From Streptomyces sp. NBS 14/10 (GTDB lineage: Bacteria > Actinomycetota > Actinomycetes > Streptomycetales > Streptomycetaceae), in the NCBI RefSeq assembly GCF_002224125.1, contig NZ_NCSM01000003.1, forward strand, positions 10,821-74,820: a stretch of 64,000 nt of DNA, written 5' to 3'. This document shows positions 24,912-33,092 of this stretch, piece by piece. Numbering within the stretch: position 1 is the first letter of the stretch; every line of letters begins with the position of its first letter. Both the position numbers and the translations under genes were made by a program. The notes below the pieces were generated by a model. That model was not told where the DNA came from, did no database searches, and saw only the letters and a program-made list of their open reading frames with translations.

Positions 24912-25919
24912 ATGCGTCGCTACGGCAAGCACACCGACGAGGACGACGTCCGGGTCCGCCCCAACCGCAGGGGCAACCGCCCCCGCACCAGCATCCGCCC
25001 CAAGCACGAGGACGCCGCCGAGGGCTTTGTGCTGACCATCGACCGCGGCCGGCTGACGGTCCTGGTCGAGGACCGCACGATCATCGCCATGAAGGCCCGC
25101 GAACTGGGCCGCAAGGGCGTGGTGGTCGGGGACCGGGTCGCGGTGGTCGGGGATCTGTCGGGCGCCAAGGACACCCTCGCGCGGATCGTACGGGTCGAGG
25201 AGCGCTCGTCGGTGCTGCGCCGTACCGCGGATGACGACGACCCGTTCGAGCGGGTGGTCGTCGCCAACGCCGACCAACTGGCCATCGTCACCGCACTCGC
25301 CGACCCCGAGCCGCGCCCGCGGCTGATCGACCGCTGTCTGGTCGCCGCCTTCGACGCCGGTCTCTCCCCGCTGCTGGTCCTCACCAAGTCCGACCTCGCC
25401 CCGGCGGCCCCCGTGCTGGAGACCTACGAGCCGCTGGGCGTCCCCTATGTCGTCACCAACCGCGAGGAGCTGGCCGACGGCGGCGCGGCCGACCGGGTGC
25501 GCGAACGGCTCGCGGACCAGGTCACGGTCTTCGTCGGGCACTCGGGCGTCGGTAAGACGACCCTGGTCAACGCCCTGGTGCCGGAGCGCAAACGGGCCAC
25601 CGGCCGGGTCAACGCGGTCACCGGCCGCGGCCGCCACACCACCACCTCCGCGCTCGCGCTGCCGCTGCCCGACGACGACGGCTGGGTGATCGACACCCCG
25701 GGCGTACGGTCCTTCGGACTGCACCATGTGGACCCCGCGCGGGTCATCCACGCCTTCCCGGACCTGGAGCCGGGCACCGAGGGCTGTCCGCGCGCCTGCA
25801 GCCACGACGAGCCGGACTGCGCGCTGGACCAGTGGGTCGCCGACGGCCACGCCGATCCGGCCCGGCTCTACTCCCTGCGGCGGCTGCTGGCCACGCGGGA
25901 GCGGCGAGAGGGCGACTGA
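24912..25919 (+). CDS. rsgA: Ribosome small-subunit-dependent GTPase A
   Basis: A 335-residue circularly permuted GTPase that helps late 30S maturation. The motif order is the diagnostic one: G4 (LVLTKSDL), then the Walker A G1 (GHSGVGKTTLVNAL), then G3 (VIDTPGVRSFG). An OB-fold precedes the GTPase domain, and a C-terminal zinc knuckle is formed by Cys and His residues in EGCPRACSHDEPDC. A basic N-terminal extension (RPNRRGNRPRTS) is probably RNA-binding. It follows aroA with a 12-bp gap. Confidence 0.95.
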   Translation: MRRYGKHTDEDDVRVRPNRRGNRPRTSIRPKHEDAAEGFVLTIDRGRLTVLVEDRTIIAMKARELGRKGVVVGDRVAVVGDLSGAKDTLARIVRVEERSSVLRRTADDDDPFERVVVANADQLAIVTALADPEPRPRLIDRCLVAAFDAGLSPLLVLTKSDLAPAAPVLETYEPLGVPYVVTNREELADGGAADRVRERLADQVTVFVGHSGVGKTTLVNALVPERKRATGRVNAVTGRGRHTTTSALALPLPDDDGWVIDTPGVRSFGLHHVDPARVIHAFPDLEPGTEGCPRACSHDEPDCALDQWVADGHADPARLYSLRRLLATRERREGD

Positions 25920-26020
25920 TCCGCCCGCCTCCGCGACGTTTGCCACCCCCCACCACATGGGAGGTAACTGGATAATCGCACCGGGCTGATCCAGACCACA
26001 TCCACACAGGAGGACTCTGT

Positions 26021-26344
26021 ATGGCGTGGCTGCTCGTCGTGGTCGCCGGGCTTCTCGAAACGGGCTTCGCCGTCTGTCTCAAGCTCTCGCACGGCTTCAC
26101 CAGAATCTGGCCCACCGTCGCCTTCTGCGCCTTCGCGCTGGGCAGCTTCGGCCTGCTGACGCTCTCTCTGAAGAAGCTGGACGTGGGCCCGGCGTACGCG
26201 GTGTGGACGGGCATCGGGGCGGCCGGGACCGCGATCTACGGCATGATCTTCCTCGGCGACCTGGTCTCCACGCTCAAGCTCATCTCCATCAGCCTGGTGA
26301 TCGTCGGCGTGATCGGGCTCCAGCTCTCCGGCTCGGCGCACTAG
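26021..26344 (+). CDS. SMR-family transporter, SugE/Gdx type
   Basis: A 107-residue four-helix small multidrug resistance protein. The essential glutamate is in VVAGLLETGFAVCLK (about 13), followed by HGFTR and the YAVWTGIGAAGT loop that marks the SugE/Gdx branch, whose studied members export guanidinium ion. The tryptophan usual three residues after the Glu is Phe here. AGGAGG precedes the ATG. The short leader contains one 6-bp hairpin (CTGGAT..ATCCAG), but I do not recognise a guanidine riboswitch. The stop overlaps the stop of the convergent tetR gene. Confidence 0.88.
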   Translation: MAWLLVVVAGLLETGFAVCLKLSHGFTRIWPTVAFCAFALGSFGLLTLSLKKLDVGPAYAVWTGIGAAGTAIYGMIFLGDLVSTLKLISISLVIVGVIGLQLSGSAH

Positions 26345-26934
26345 GCCAACGCCACCCGCACCAGGGCCTCCACCTCCTGCTCGGACACGGGCGCGACCAC
26401 GTACGACAGCGCCAGGCGCGCGACCGTCTCGCACGCCTGGCTCAGATCCGCCACCCCGCCCCGTGGCCAGTCCCCGGCCAGCAGGCGCACCGCGCGGTCC
26501 CGGATCTGCGCCAGGAGATCGACGGGCGAGGGCAGCGCATCCGGGATGCCAGGGCGCCGCGAAAGGGTTCCTGGGCTTTCCGGGCGTACGGGCGAGGGCA
26601 GCCGTTCGCTCCAGCAGCCGGTGAGCACCGCCCGCACCAGGGGGTTCGCGGCCGCCGCCCGTACGGTCCAGCCCGCCGCGGCCACCAGCCGCTCGTTCGG
26701 TCCTGCGGCGCCGGTCGCTCCGGACAGCGCCCGCTCCACGCCGATCAGATACGCCTCGGCCTCGCGGCGCACCAGAGCGCGCGCGAGACCGTCCTTGCTG
26801 CCGAACTCGTTGTAGAGCGTCTGCCGCGAGACCCCGGCCGCCACGGCCACATCGACCATGCGGACCACCGCCCAGGGGCGGTCGGCGAGCGCGGTGAAGG
26901 CCGCGTCGAGTAAGGATTCACGTGCTGCGGGCAT
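26341..26934 (-). CDS. TetR-family transcriptional regulator
   Basis: A 197-residue regulator. The N-terminal helix-turn-helix (about 10-55) ends in [21 protein letters not shown], the family signature. The ATG at 26934 is chosen for GGGAGG at the right distance; an ATG six codons earlier lacks one. The C-terminal ligand domain is Ala/Arg-rich. It converges on sugE with stops sharing the bases CTAG, so it may or may not regulate that transporter; no operator is visible before sugE. Confidence 0.85.
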   Translation of the reverse strand: MPAARESLLDAAFTALADRPWAVVRMVDVAVAAGVSRQTLYNEFGSKDGLARALVRREAEAYLIGVERALSGATGAAGPNERLVAAAGWTVRAAAANPLVRAVLTGCWSERLPSPVRPESPGTLSRRPGIPDALPSPVDLLAQIRDRAVRLLAGDWPRGGVADLSQACETVARLALSYVVAPVSEQEVEALVRVALA

Positions 26935-27079
26935 CGTCGCCTCCCAGGCCATGCGTCCCTTTTCGGCGGCACGTGCGGACAGAATTGACGCACCGCCAGG
27001 TAGTGTCAATAGCCACGGCGTGCGCCCCCGGCGCCCCCCGTCCGGCCGTGGTCGTGTGGATCGGCCGATTCCGTGTCGA

Positions 27080-27091
27080 TACTGTTCGGCC
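27080..27091 (+). promoter_or_regulatory. Leaderless promoter of hisN
   Basis: TACTGT (27080-27085) is a good -10 element and ends six bases before the hisN ATG. No ribosome-binding site is present, so a leaderless message starting at the A of ATG is likely. Confidence 0.45.
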
Positions 27092-27886
27092 ATGCCCGAC
27101 TACCACGATGACCTGCGTCTCGCCCATGTACTCGCCGATGCGGCCGACGCCACCACCATGGAGCGATTCAAGGCGCTCGACCTCAAGGTCGAGACGAAAC
27201 CCGATATGACGCCGGTCAGCGAGGCCGACAAGGCGGCCGAGGAGCTGATCCGCACCTCGCTCCAGCGCGCCCGGCCGCGGGACGCGGTCCTCGGCGAGGA
27301 GTTCGGCATGCAGGGCAGCGGTCCGCGCCGCTGGGTCGTGGACCCGATCGACGGCACCAAGAACTATGTGCGCGGGGTGCCGGTCTGGGCCACGCTGATC
27401 GCGCTCATGGAGCGCGGCGAGGGCGGCGACCGGCCGGTCGTCGGGGTGGTGTCGGCACCGGCGCTCGGCCGTCGCTGGTGGGCGGCCGAGGGGCTGGGGG
27501 CGTACACCGGCCGGAGCCTGTCGTCCGCGAGCCGACTGGCGGTGTCGCAGGTGGCGCGGCTGGAGGACGCGTCGTTCGGGTACGCCTCGCTCAGCGGCTG
27601 GGAGGAGCGCGGCAGGCTGAACCGTTTCCTCGATCTCACCCGGGCCTGCTGGCGGACGCGCGGCTACGGCGACTTCTGGCCGTACATGATGGTCGCCGAG
27701 GGGTCGGTGGACATCTGTGCCGAGCCCGAACTGTCGCTGTGGGACATGGCGGCGACCGCGATCATCGTCCAGGAGGCAGGCGGCCGCTTCACCGGGCTCG
27801 ACGGGGTACCGGGGCCGCTCAGCGGGAACGCGGCGGCGTCGAACGGGCTGCTGCACGGCGAACTGCTGAGCTACCTGGGCGGCTAG
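27092..27886 (+). CDS. hisN: Histidinol-phosphatase, inositol-monophosphatase type
   Basis: A 264-residue Mg-dependent phosphatase that catalyses the histidinol-phosphate step of histidine synthesis in actinomycetes. The metal sites are the Glu of VLGEEFG, the [15 protein letters not shown] motif (about residue 80) and the [18 protein letters not shown] motif. Overall it fits the IMPase superfamily; an inositol phosphatase is the main alternative, but the pattern and location match Streptomyces HisN. It seems to be transcribed without a leader. Confidence 0.88.
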   Translation: MPDYHDDLRLAHVLADAADATTMERFKALDLKVETKPDMTPVSEADKAAEELIRTSLQRARPRDAVLGEEFGMQGSGPRRWVVDPIDGTKNYVRGVPVWATLIALMERGEGGDRPVVGVVSAPALGRRWWAAEGLGAYTGRSLSSASRLAVSQVARLEDASFGYASLSGWEERGRLNRFLDLTRACWRTRGYGDFWPYMMVAEGSVDICAEPELSLWDMAATAIIVQEAGGRFTGLDGVPGPLSGNAAASNGLLHGELLSYLGG

Positions 27887-27960
27887 GGCCCGTCCGGGCC
27901 CCGGACCGGCTCATGCATCAGGGGGTACGGGGGCGCGTAAGGCGGTAGATCGGCTTCCGC

Positions 27961-28026
27961 ACGCCTCTTGTAGGCGTCCGCACCCCCATGTGAACATGTG
28001 AATCCGCGCGCTTGTGAACTTGTGCA
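27961..28026. repeat. Hairpin and paired direct repeats upstream of the CBS gene
   Basis: ACGCCT-CTTGT-AGGCGT (27961-27977) is a short hairpin, possibly the end of the hisN message. TGTGAACATGTGAA (27989-28002) and TGTGAACTTGTGCA (28013-28026) repeat with a 24-bp period and 11 of 14 identities; they could bind a regulator of the CBS gene. Confidence 0.35.
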
Positions 28027-28124
28027 GCCGTGGACTGTCGCGCGGCGCCGCGGTGTTCGCGGCGCACGCGGTTCCGCAGTGCGCGGCCCCCGCAGTAAGG
28101 ATTCGCCAAGGAGGTGGCACGACC

Positions 28125-28538
28125 ATGTCCCCGCCCATGCTCGTCCGCGACGCCATGAGTTCGGTGGTCCTCACCATCGGCCCCGCCCACACCCTGCGCC
28201 AGGCCGCCCGGCTGATGTCCGACCGACGCGTCGGCTCGGCGATCGTGCTGGACCCCGATACCAGCGGGCTCGGCATCCTGACCGAGCGCGATGTCCTCAA
28301 CTCACTGGGCGCGGGCCAGGACCCGGACCGTGAACGGGCCCATGCCCACACCACCTCCGACGTCGTCTTCGCCGCCCCTCAGTGGACGCTCGACGAGGCG
28401 GCGCGCGCGATGTCCCACGGCGGCTTCCGCCATCTGGTCGTCCTGGAGTCGGGCGATCCGGTGGGCGTGGTGTCCGTACGCGACATCATCCGCTGCTGGA
28501 CCGGCGCATGTCAGCCGGCGCCCGCGATGGCCGGGTAA
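28125..28538 (+). CDS. CBS-domain pair protein
   Basis: A 137-residue protein made of two CBS motifs (about 5-60: VRDAMSSVVLTIGPAHTLRQ, GILTERDVL; about 75-125: TSDVVFAAPQWTLDEAARAM, GVVSVRDIIRCW). Tandem CBS domains bind adenine nucleotides or similar ligands and usually regulate a partner. AAGGAGG stands before the ATG. No partner gene is adjacent. Confidence 0.85.
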   Translation: MSPPMLVRDAMSSVVLTIGPAHTLRQAARLMSDRRVGSAIVLDPDTSGLGILTERDVLNSLGAGQDPDRERAHAHTTSDVVFAAPQWTLDEAARAMSHGGFRHLVVLESGDPVGVVSVRDIIRCWTGACQPAPAMAG

Positions 28539-28586
28539 GAGCCGGGCAACGGGGCCCGCGAGGAGGCGAGATGCCCTCGGCCCCGA

Positions 28587-28661
28587 GCGCGCGAAGAGGC
28601 CGCAAGCCCTCCGCCCCGGGGCGCGCGAAGAGGCCGGAGCCCTTCGGCATCCGGCCTCTTC
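28587..28661 (-). terminator. Catalase terminator, with duplicated stem element
   Basis: GAAGAGGCCGGA (28627-28638) and TCCGGCCTCTTC (28650-28661) form a perfect 12-bp stem with an 11-base loop, 22 bp after the katA stop. The stem-side sequence GCGCGCGAAGAGGCCG occurs twice (28587-28602 and 28621-28636). Confidence 0.8.
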
Positions 28662-28683
28662 GGGCCAGTACGGCAAGCGTCCG

Positions 28684-30150
28684 TCAGCCGCGCAGGGCCT
28701 GGACCGCGGCCTCCAGCCGCTTGCCGTAGTCCGCGTCCGCCCGGCGGAAGTTGTCGATCGCCCGCTCGGCGATGTCGTCCCGCGACACCTTGGCGATAAA
28801 GCCCGCCAGGTTGCCGATCAGGCGCTCCTTCTCGTCCTCCGACATCAGCCGGTAGAGGTTGCCCGCCTGGACGAAGTCGTCGTCCTCGGCGTGCGAGGGG
28901 GCCTCATGGTCACCGGTGACGCCGGAGACCGACAGCGGCTGCCACAGCGGCCTGTCGGTCTGGGCCGGGCCGCCGAAGCTGTTCGGCTCGTAGTTCCTGG
29001 CGCCCGCGTGACGCCCGTCGTACAGGTAGCCGTCCCGGCCGTGGGTGCGCGCCTCCGCGGCGTGCGGGCGGTTCACCGGCAGGTGGTCGGCGTTGATGCC
29101 GACGCGGTAGCGGTGGGCGTCACCGTACGCGAACAGCCGGCCCTGGAGCATCTTGTCCGGGGACGGGCCGATGCCCGGCACGAAGTGCGCCGGCGAGAAG
29201 ATCGACTGCTCGACCTCGGCGAAGATGTTCCGCGGGTTGCGGTTCAGCTCCAGCTTGCCGATCTCGATCGGCGGATAGTCCTCGTGCGGCCACACCTTGG
29301 TGAGGTCGAACGGGTTGAAGCGGTAGTCGGCCGCCTCCGCCGCGGGCATGATCTGGACCTGCACGGTCCAGGTCGGGAAGTCGCCGCGCTCGATCGCCTC
29401 GCGCAGATCGCGCTGGTGGCTGTCCGGGTCCTCGCCGGCGAGCCGGTTGGCCTCGTCCTGGGTCAGGTTCTTGATGCCCTGGTCGGTCTTGAAGTGGTAC
29501 TTGACCCAGAAGACCTCACCGGCGGCGTTGTTCCACTGGTAGGTGTGCGAGCCGTAGCCGTTCATCCGGCGGAAGGAGGCGGGAATGCCGCGGTCGCCGA
29601 ACAGCCAGGTCACCTGGTGGGTCGACTCCGGCGACAGACCCCAGAAGTCCCAGACGTTGTCCGCCTCCTGAGAGCCGGTGTACGGGTCGCGCTTCTGGGT
29701 GTGGATGAAGTCGGGGAACTTGATGGCGTCCTTGATGAAGAACACCGGGGTGTTGTTGCCGACCAGGTCGTAATTGCCGTCCTCGGTGTAGAACTTGAGC
29801 GCGAAGCCGCGCGGGTCGCGCACCGCGTCCGCCGAGCCGAGGCTGCCGGCCACCGTCGAGAAGCGCAGGAAGGTCTCGGTCTGCTTGCCGACCTCCGAGA
29901 GGAACCTCGCCCGGGTGTACTCGGTCACATCCGCGGTCACCGTGAAGGTGCCATAGGCACCCGCGCCACGGGCGTGCACGATCCGCTCCGGGATGCGCTC
30001 GCGGTTGAAGTGGGCGAGCTTCTCGATCAGGTGCTGGTCCTGGATCAGGACCGGCCCACCGACGCCCGCCGTCTCGCTGTTCTGGTTGTCCGCGACCGGA
30101 GCGCCGGACTCCGTCGTCAGCGGGCCAGTGGTCTCGTCCTGGACCGTCAC
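28684..30150 (-). CDS. katA: Monofunctional haem catalase
   Basis: A 488-residue small-subunit catalase that splits hydrogen peroxide. Family landmarks are [20 protein letters not shown] (distal His), [21 protein letters not shown], the Asn of [13 protein letters not shown], and the proximal haem Tyr region [19 protein letters not shown]. The GTG at 30150 follows AGGAGG. The closest architecture is the Streptomyces CatA/KatA type. It is divergent from a Fur-family gene with a palindrome between them, which implies peroxide-responsive repression. Confidence 0.95.
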   Translation of the reverse strand: MTVQDETTGPLTTESGAPVADNQNSETAGVGGPVLIQDQHLIEKLAHFNRERIPERIVHARGAGAYGTFTVTADVTEYTRARFLSEVGKQTETFLRFSTVAGSLGSADAVRDPRGFALKFYTEDGNYDLVGNNTPVFFIKDAIKFPDFIHTQKRDPYTGSQEADNVWDFWGLSPESTHQVTWLFGDRGIPASFRRMNGYGSHTYQWNNAAGEVFWVKYHFKTDQGIKNLTQDEANRLAGEDPDSHQRDLREAIERGDFPTWTVQVQIMPAAEAADYRFNPFDLTKVWPHEDYPPIEIGKLELNRNPRNIFAEVEQSIFSPAHFVPGIGPSPDKMLQGRLFAYGDAHRYRVGINADHLPVNRPHAAEARTHGRDGYLYDGRHAGARNYEPNSFGGPAQTDRPLWQPLSVSGVTGDHEAPSHAEDDDFVQAGNLYRLMSEDEKERLIGNLAGFIAKVSRDDIAERAIDNFRRADADYGKRLEAAVQALRG

Positions 30151-30195
30151 ATCTCCTCCTACATCTTTTGTCCGCTTCTTTCGATAACGGATCCT

Positions 30196-30209
30196 ACATT
30201 GGACAATGT
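30196..30209. promoter_or_regulatory. Palindrome between katA and catR, candidate CatR operator
   Basis: ACATTG-GA-CAATGT has perfect 6-bp arms and lies in the 150-bp divergent region, 46 bp before the katA start. A weaker dyad (TTATC..GATAG) lies at 30277-30291 next to the catR start. Both suit autoregulation by a PerR-like protein. Confidence 0.55.
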
Positions 30210-30300
30210 CTAAGTCAAGAACGACTGGAGAGTGATACGAGATCTGGTCATGGATCGGTCCGCTGCTACCCTTGCCTTATCTGACTGATAGGTGAATGGC

Positions 30301-30717
30301 ATGAGTGACCTGCTGGAACGGCTCCGGGGACGCGGCTGGCGACTGACGGCCCAGCGACGTGTCGTCGCCGAGGTCCTCGACGGGGACCATGTGCACTACA
30401 CCGCCGATGAGGTGCACGCCCTCGCGGCCGCCCGGCTGCCGGAGATCTCGCGCGCGACCGTGTACAACACCCTCGGGGAGCTGGTCTCGCTCGGCGAGGT
30501 GCTCGAGGTCAGCACGGACGGCCGGGCCAAGCGCTACGACCCGAACGCCCACCACGCGCATCAGCACCTGATCTGCGCGCGGTGCGGCACCATCCGCGAT
30601 GTCCACCCCTCCGGCAACCCGCTGGCCGACCTCCCGACGGAGGAGCGCTTCGGCTTCGCGGTCTCGGAGGTCGAGGTCACCTACCGCGGACTCTGCCCCG
30701 ACTGCACGGCCGCCTGA
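30301..30717 (+). CDS. catR: Fur-family peroxide-responsive repressor CatR
   Basis: A 138-residue regulator of the Fur/PerR family, very similar to S. coelicolor CatR, which represses catalase until peroxide oxidises it. The winged helix is at about 10-75 (LTAQRRVVAEVL, EISRATVYNTLGEL). The metal residues are in HHAHQHLICARCG and GLCPDC, giving the structural Cys4 zinc site and the His-rich sensing site. The ATG at 30301 follows AGGTGA; a GTG three codons earlier is possible. Confidence 0.93.
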   Translation: MSDLLERLRGRGWRLTAQRRVVAEVLDGDHVHYTADEVHALAAARLPEISRATVYNTLGELVSLGEVLEVSTDGRAKRYDPNAHHAHQHLICARCGTIRDVHPSGNPLADLPTEERFGFAVSEVEVTYRGLCPDCTAA

Positions 30718-30780
30718 GCCCTCGGGCGGCCGCCCCGCCCGGGGCGCACGGGCGCCTGTGCGCACGGGCGCAACACGAAG

Positions 30781-30806
30781 GGCCCGGATCCTTGTGGATC
30801 CGGGCC
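30781..30806 (-). terminator. Terminator after the first initiator tRNA gene
   Basis: GGCCCGGATCC and GGATCCGGGCC form a perfect 11-bp stem with a TTGT loop, 11 bp after the tRNA 3' end. Confidence 0.8.
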
Positions 30807-30814
30807 CTTCGCCT

Positions 30815-30891
30815 TGGTAGCGGGGACAGGATTTGAACCTGCGACCTCTGGGTTATGAGCCCAGCGAGCTACCGAGCTGCTCCACCCCGCG
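30815..30891 (-). tRNA. Initiator tRNA-fMet (anticodon CAT), copy 1
   Basis: The 74-nt body (30818-30891) folds into a full cloverleaf with anticodon CAT. Initiator features are the unpaired first position (C1 against T72) and three consecutive G-C pairs in the anticodon stem (GGG/CCC). CCA follows in the DNA at 30815-30817. The body is identical to the copy at 32944-33017. Confidence 0.95.
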
Positions 30892-30954
30892 TCGATGTGC
30901 CGTAATGCTAACCGCACGGCGACGGCTGGGGCAAATCGAGAGGAGAGGGGGCTG

Positions 30955-32760
30955 CTACGCCGTGAGCTCCTGCTGCAGGGCGTCCCGCAGCCGGGCCGCG
31001 CGCTCGGCCACCTCCGCCGGCCCCAGCTCGACCGCGCGGGCGCACCAGCGCTGGCCCTCGGACAGGGCGCCACGGCGGGCCGAGAGCAGGGCCAGGCGCA
31101 GCGCGGCGCGTCCGTGGCCGGCCTCGGCGGCGCGGGTCCACCACAGGGCGGCCTCCGGCTCGCTGCCCTCGCGGGCGAGCAGCAGACCCAGGTTGAAGGC
31201 GCCGTTGCTGCTGCCCGCCTCGGCGGCCTCGCGGTACCAGCGGGCGGCCTCCACCACATCGCCCCGGGCCGCCGCGAGCATGCCCATGCGCACCTGGGCG
31301 CGCCGGTGGCCCTGGCGGGCGGCGCGCTCGTACCACTCCTCGTACTCGGGCACGGCCGGCTCCATCTCGGGGCGCTCGGCGCGCCCCAGGGACCCGCGCG
31401 GCGCGTCCCCGTCGGCGGACGGCCGGTCCAGCAGCGCGCCCAGCCGGAAGGCGGCCTCCGCGCTGCCGCCCCCGGCGGCGCAGCGCAGATGGCGCTCGGC
31501 CTCGCGGCCGTCGCCCTCCCGCAGCAGGGCGATGCCGACCTGGAGCGCGGCGTCGGTGTGCCCGGCGGCGGCGGCCCGCTCGTACCACTGCTGGGCGGCC
31601 CGCTCCTCGCCCCGCCCGGCGTGCAGGATGCCCAGGTTGAACGCGGCGTCCACGCTGCCGGCCTCGGCGGCCTTGGAGAACCACGGCTCGGCGCCGGCCG
31701 CGTCGCCGCGCTGCAGCAGCATGACGGCCACGGCGTTGGCGGCCTCGCGGTGCCCGGCGTAGGCGGCGCGGCGGTACCACTGCTCGGCCTGCGCGGTGCG
31801 GCCCTGCTCGGCGCAGAGCAGCCCCAGGTTGTACGCGCCGTTGATGTCCCCGGCGTCGAGGGCGCTGCGGTACCAGCGCTCGGCGGTCTGGGTCTCACCG
31901 CGGTCGGCGTGCAGGGCGCCCAGCGCGTTGGCCGCGTTGCCGTCGCCGTCCTGGGCGGCGCGGTGCCACCAGACGGCGGCGCTGTCGGTGTCGCCCGCGT
32001 CGCGCAGCAGGAAGCCGAGCGCACAGGCGGCGCGGGCCTCGCCGTCCTTGGCTGCCGTCAGATACCAGCGGCCGGCCTCTTTGACCTCGCCGCGCTTCTC
32101 CAGCAGCGTGCCGAGGTGGAGGGCGGCCCGGCGGTGGCCGCGCGCGGCGGCCTGCCGGTACCACTTCTCGGCCTCCGACTCGGCGCCGGGACCGGCGCGC
32201 CCTCTGGCGGCCTCGTCCTCGCGCTTGTCGAGGATGCGGGCGAGCCGGTACGCGGCCTCGCGGTGGCCGCGCTCGGCGGCGGACCGGAACCAGCGCTCGG
32301 CGCCGATGTCGCTGCGGTGCTCGAGCAGATCGGCGAGGGCGTACGCACCCAGGGCGTGCCCGGACTCGGCGGACTGGCGCAGCCAGTACTCGGCGGCGGG
32401 CTCGTCCCCGCGCTCGCGGTGGTGGCGGCCGAGGGCGTGGGCCGCGGCGGCGGACCCGGCGACGGCGGCGATACGCCACCAGCCGGCCGCCTCGTCGGCG
32501 TAGCCGCGCTGGTGCAGGAGGACGCCGAGGTTGTTGGCCGCGGCGCGGTCGCCCGCCGCGGTGGCCGCGCGCAGCTGCGGCTCGGCGCCGTCGAGGTCGC
32601 CGCGGCGCAGCAACAGCGAGCCCAGGGCGCTCATCGACGCGATGTCGCCGGACTCGGCGGCCCGGCGGTGCCGGGTCTCCTCCTCGTCCTCGGCACCGTC
32701 GTGCGTATGCACAAAACGCCCTGTCTCCAACAGACTGACCCTGTCCCCCATAAATTCCAT
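30955..32760 (-). CDS. Sel1/TPR-repeat protein
   Basis: A 601-residue protein composed almost wholly of about 14 Sel1-like repeats of about 36 residues, each with the pattern AA..G...A...LG.LL...G....A..W (for example AANNLGVLLHQRGYADEAA and AAYRLARILDKRED). Sel1 repeats are scaffolds for protein-protein contacts. The ATG follows AGGTGA by seven bases. An irregular loop (about 465-490) contains SADGDAPRGSLG. It sits between two identical initiator tRNA genes and has no other partner gene. Confidence 0.85.
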   Translation of the reverse strand: MEFMGDRVSLLETGRFVHTHDGAEDEEETRHRRAAESGDIASMSALGSLLLRRGDLDGAEPQLRAATAAGDRAAANNLGVLLHQRGYADEAAGWWRIAAVAGSAAAAHALGRHHRERGDEPAAEYWLRQSAESGHALGAYALADLLEHRSDIGAERWFRSAAERGHREAAYRLARILDKREDEAARGRAGPGAESEAEKWYRQAAARGHRRAALHLGTLLEKRGEVKEAGRWYLTAAKDGEARAACALGFLLRDAGDTDSAAVWWHRAAQDGDGNAANALGALHADRGETQTAERWYRSALDAGDINGAYNLGLLCAEQGRTAQAEQWYRRAAYAGHREAANAVAVMLLQRGDAAGAEPWFSKAAEAGSVDAAFNLGILHAGRGEERAAQQWYERAAAAGHTDAALQVGIALLREGDGREAERHLRCAAGGGSAEAAFRLGALLDRPSADGDAPRGSLGRAERPEMEPAVPEYEEWYERAARQGHRRAQVRMGMLAAARGDVVEAARWYREAAEAGSSNGAFNLGLLLAREGSEPEAALWWTRAAEAGHGRAALRLALLSARRGALSEGQRWCARAVELGPAEVAERAARLRDALQQELTA

Positions 32761-32905
32761 CGTGTCATCACCTGCAACCCGGGTACACCTTGGTATACCG
32801 CAGCCGGTGAGGTCACTTCAGCGTTTTGTCGACATGCCCACAGAGAGACAACCCAAACGCTTGTATCGCGATTCTTTGAGTGGACATCCCGGTGGACACA
32901 CGACA

Positions 32906-32933
32906 AGGCCCGGATCCTTTCGGATCCGGGCCT
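32906..32933 (-). terminator. Terminator after the second initiator tRNA gene
   Basis: AGGCCCGGATCC and GGATCCGGGCCT form a perfect 12-bp stem with a four-base loop reading GAAA on the minus strand, 10 bp after the tRNA. The stem is nearly the same as that after copy 1. Confidence 0.85.
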
Positions 32934-32943
32934 CATCTGTCAG

Positions 32944-33017
32944 TAGCGGGGACAGGATTTGAACCTGCGACCTCTGGGTTATGAGCCCAGCGAGCTACCG
33001 AGCTGCTCCACCCCGCG
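32944..33017 (-). tRNA. Initiator tRNA-fMet (anticodon CAT), copy 2
   Basis: Identical in its 74-nt body to copy 1 at 30818-30891, with CAT anticodon, C1/T72 mismatch and GGG/CCC anticodon stem. The 3' flank on the minus strand reads CTG, so CCA must be added after transcription. Confidence 0.95.
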
Positions 33018-33053
33018 TCGTTGTGCCTCTACGTTACCACGGCGCGGAGTGGC

Positions 33054-33081
33054 CACCGCTCGGGTGTTCGCTCGAGCGGTG
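33054..33081 (-). terminator. Terminator of the UPF0182 gene
   Basis: CACCGCTCG (33054-33062) and CGAGCGGTG (33073-33081) form a perfect 9-bp stem, 11 bp after the stop codon. Confidence 0.7.
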
Positions 33082-33092
33082 CCTGGGCTACC

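Noticed and set aside
22617-25958. A 1113-codon open frame on the minus strand across aroA and rsgA
   Set aside because: It lies antisense to two well-identified genes; such long frames arise from GC-rich third positions. The translation has no domain I recognise.
25920-26020. Guanidine riboswitch before sugE
   Set aside because: The short leader has only one 6-bp hairpin and none of the conserved loop sequences I know from guanidine I, II or III motifs.
30781-33017. An integrated element between the two tRNA genes
   Set aside because: There is no integrase, excisionase or attachment-type partial tRNA; both tRNA copies are complete and the enclosed gene is a normal Sel1 protein.
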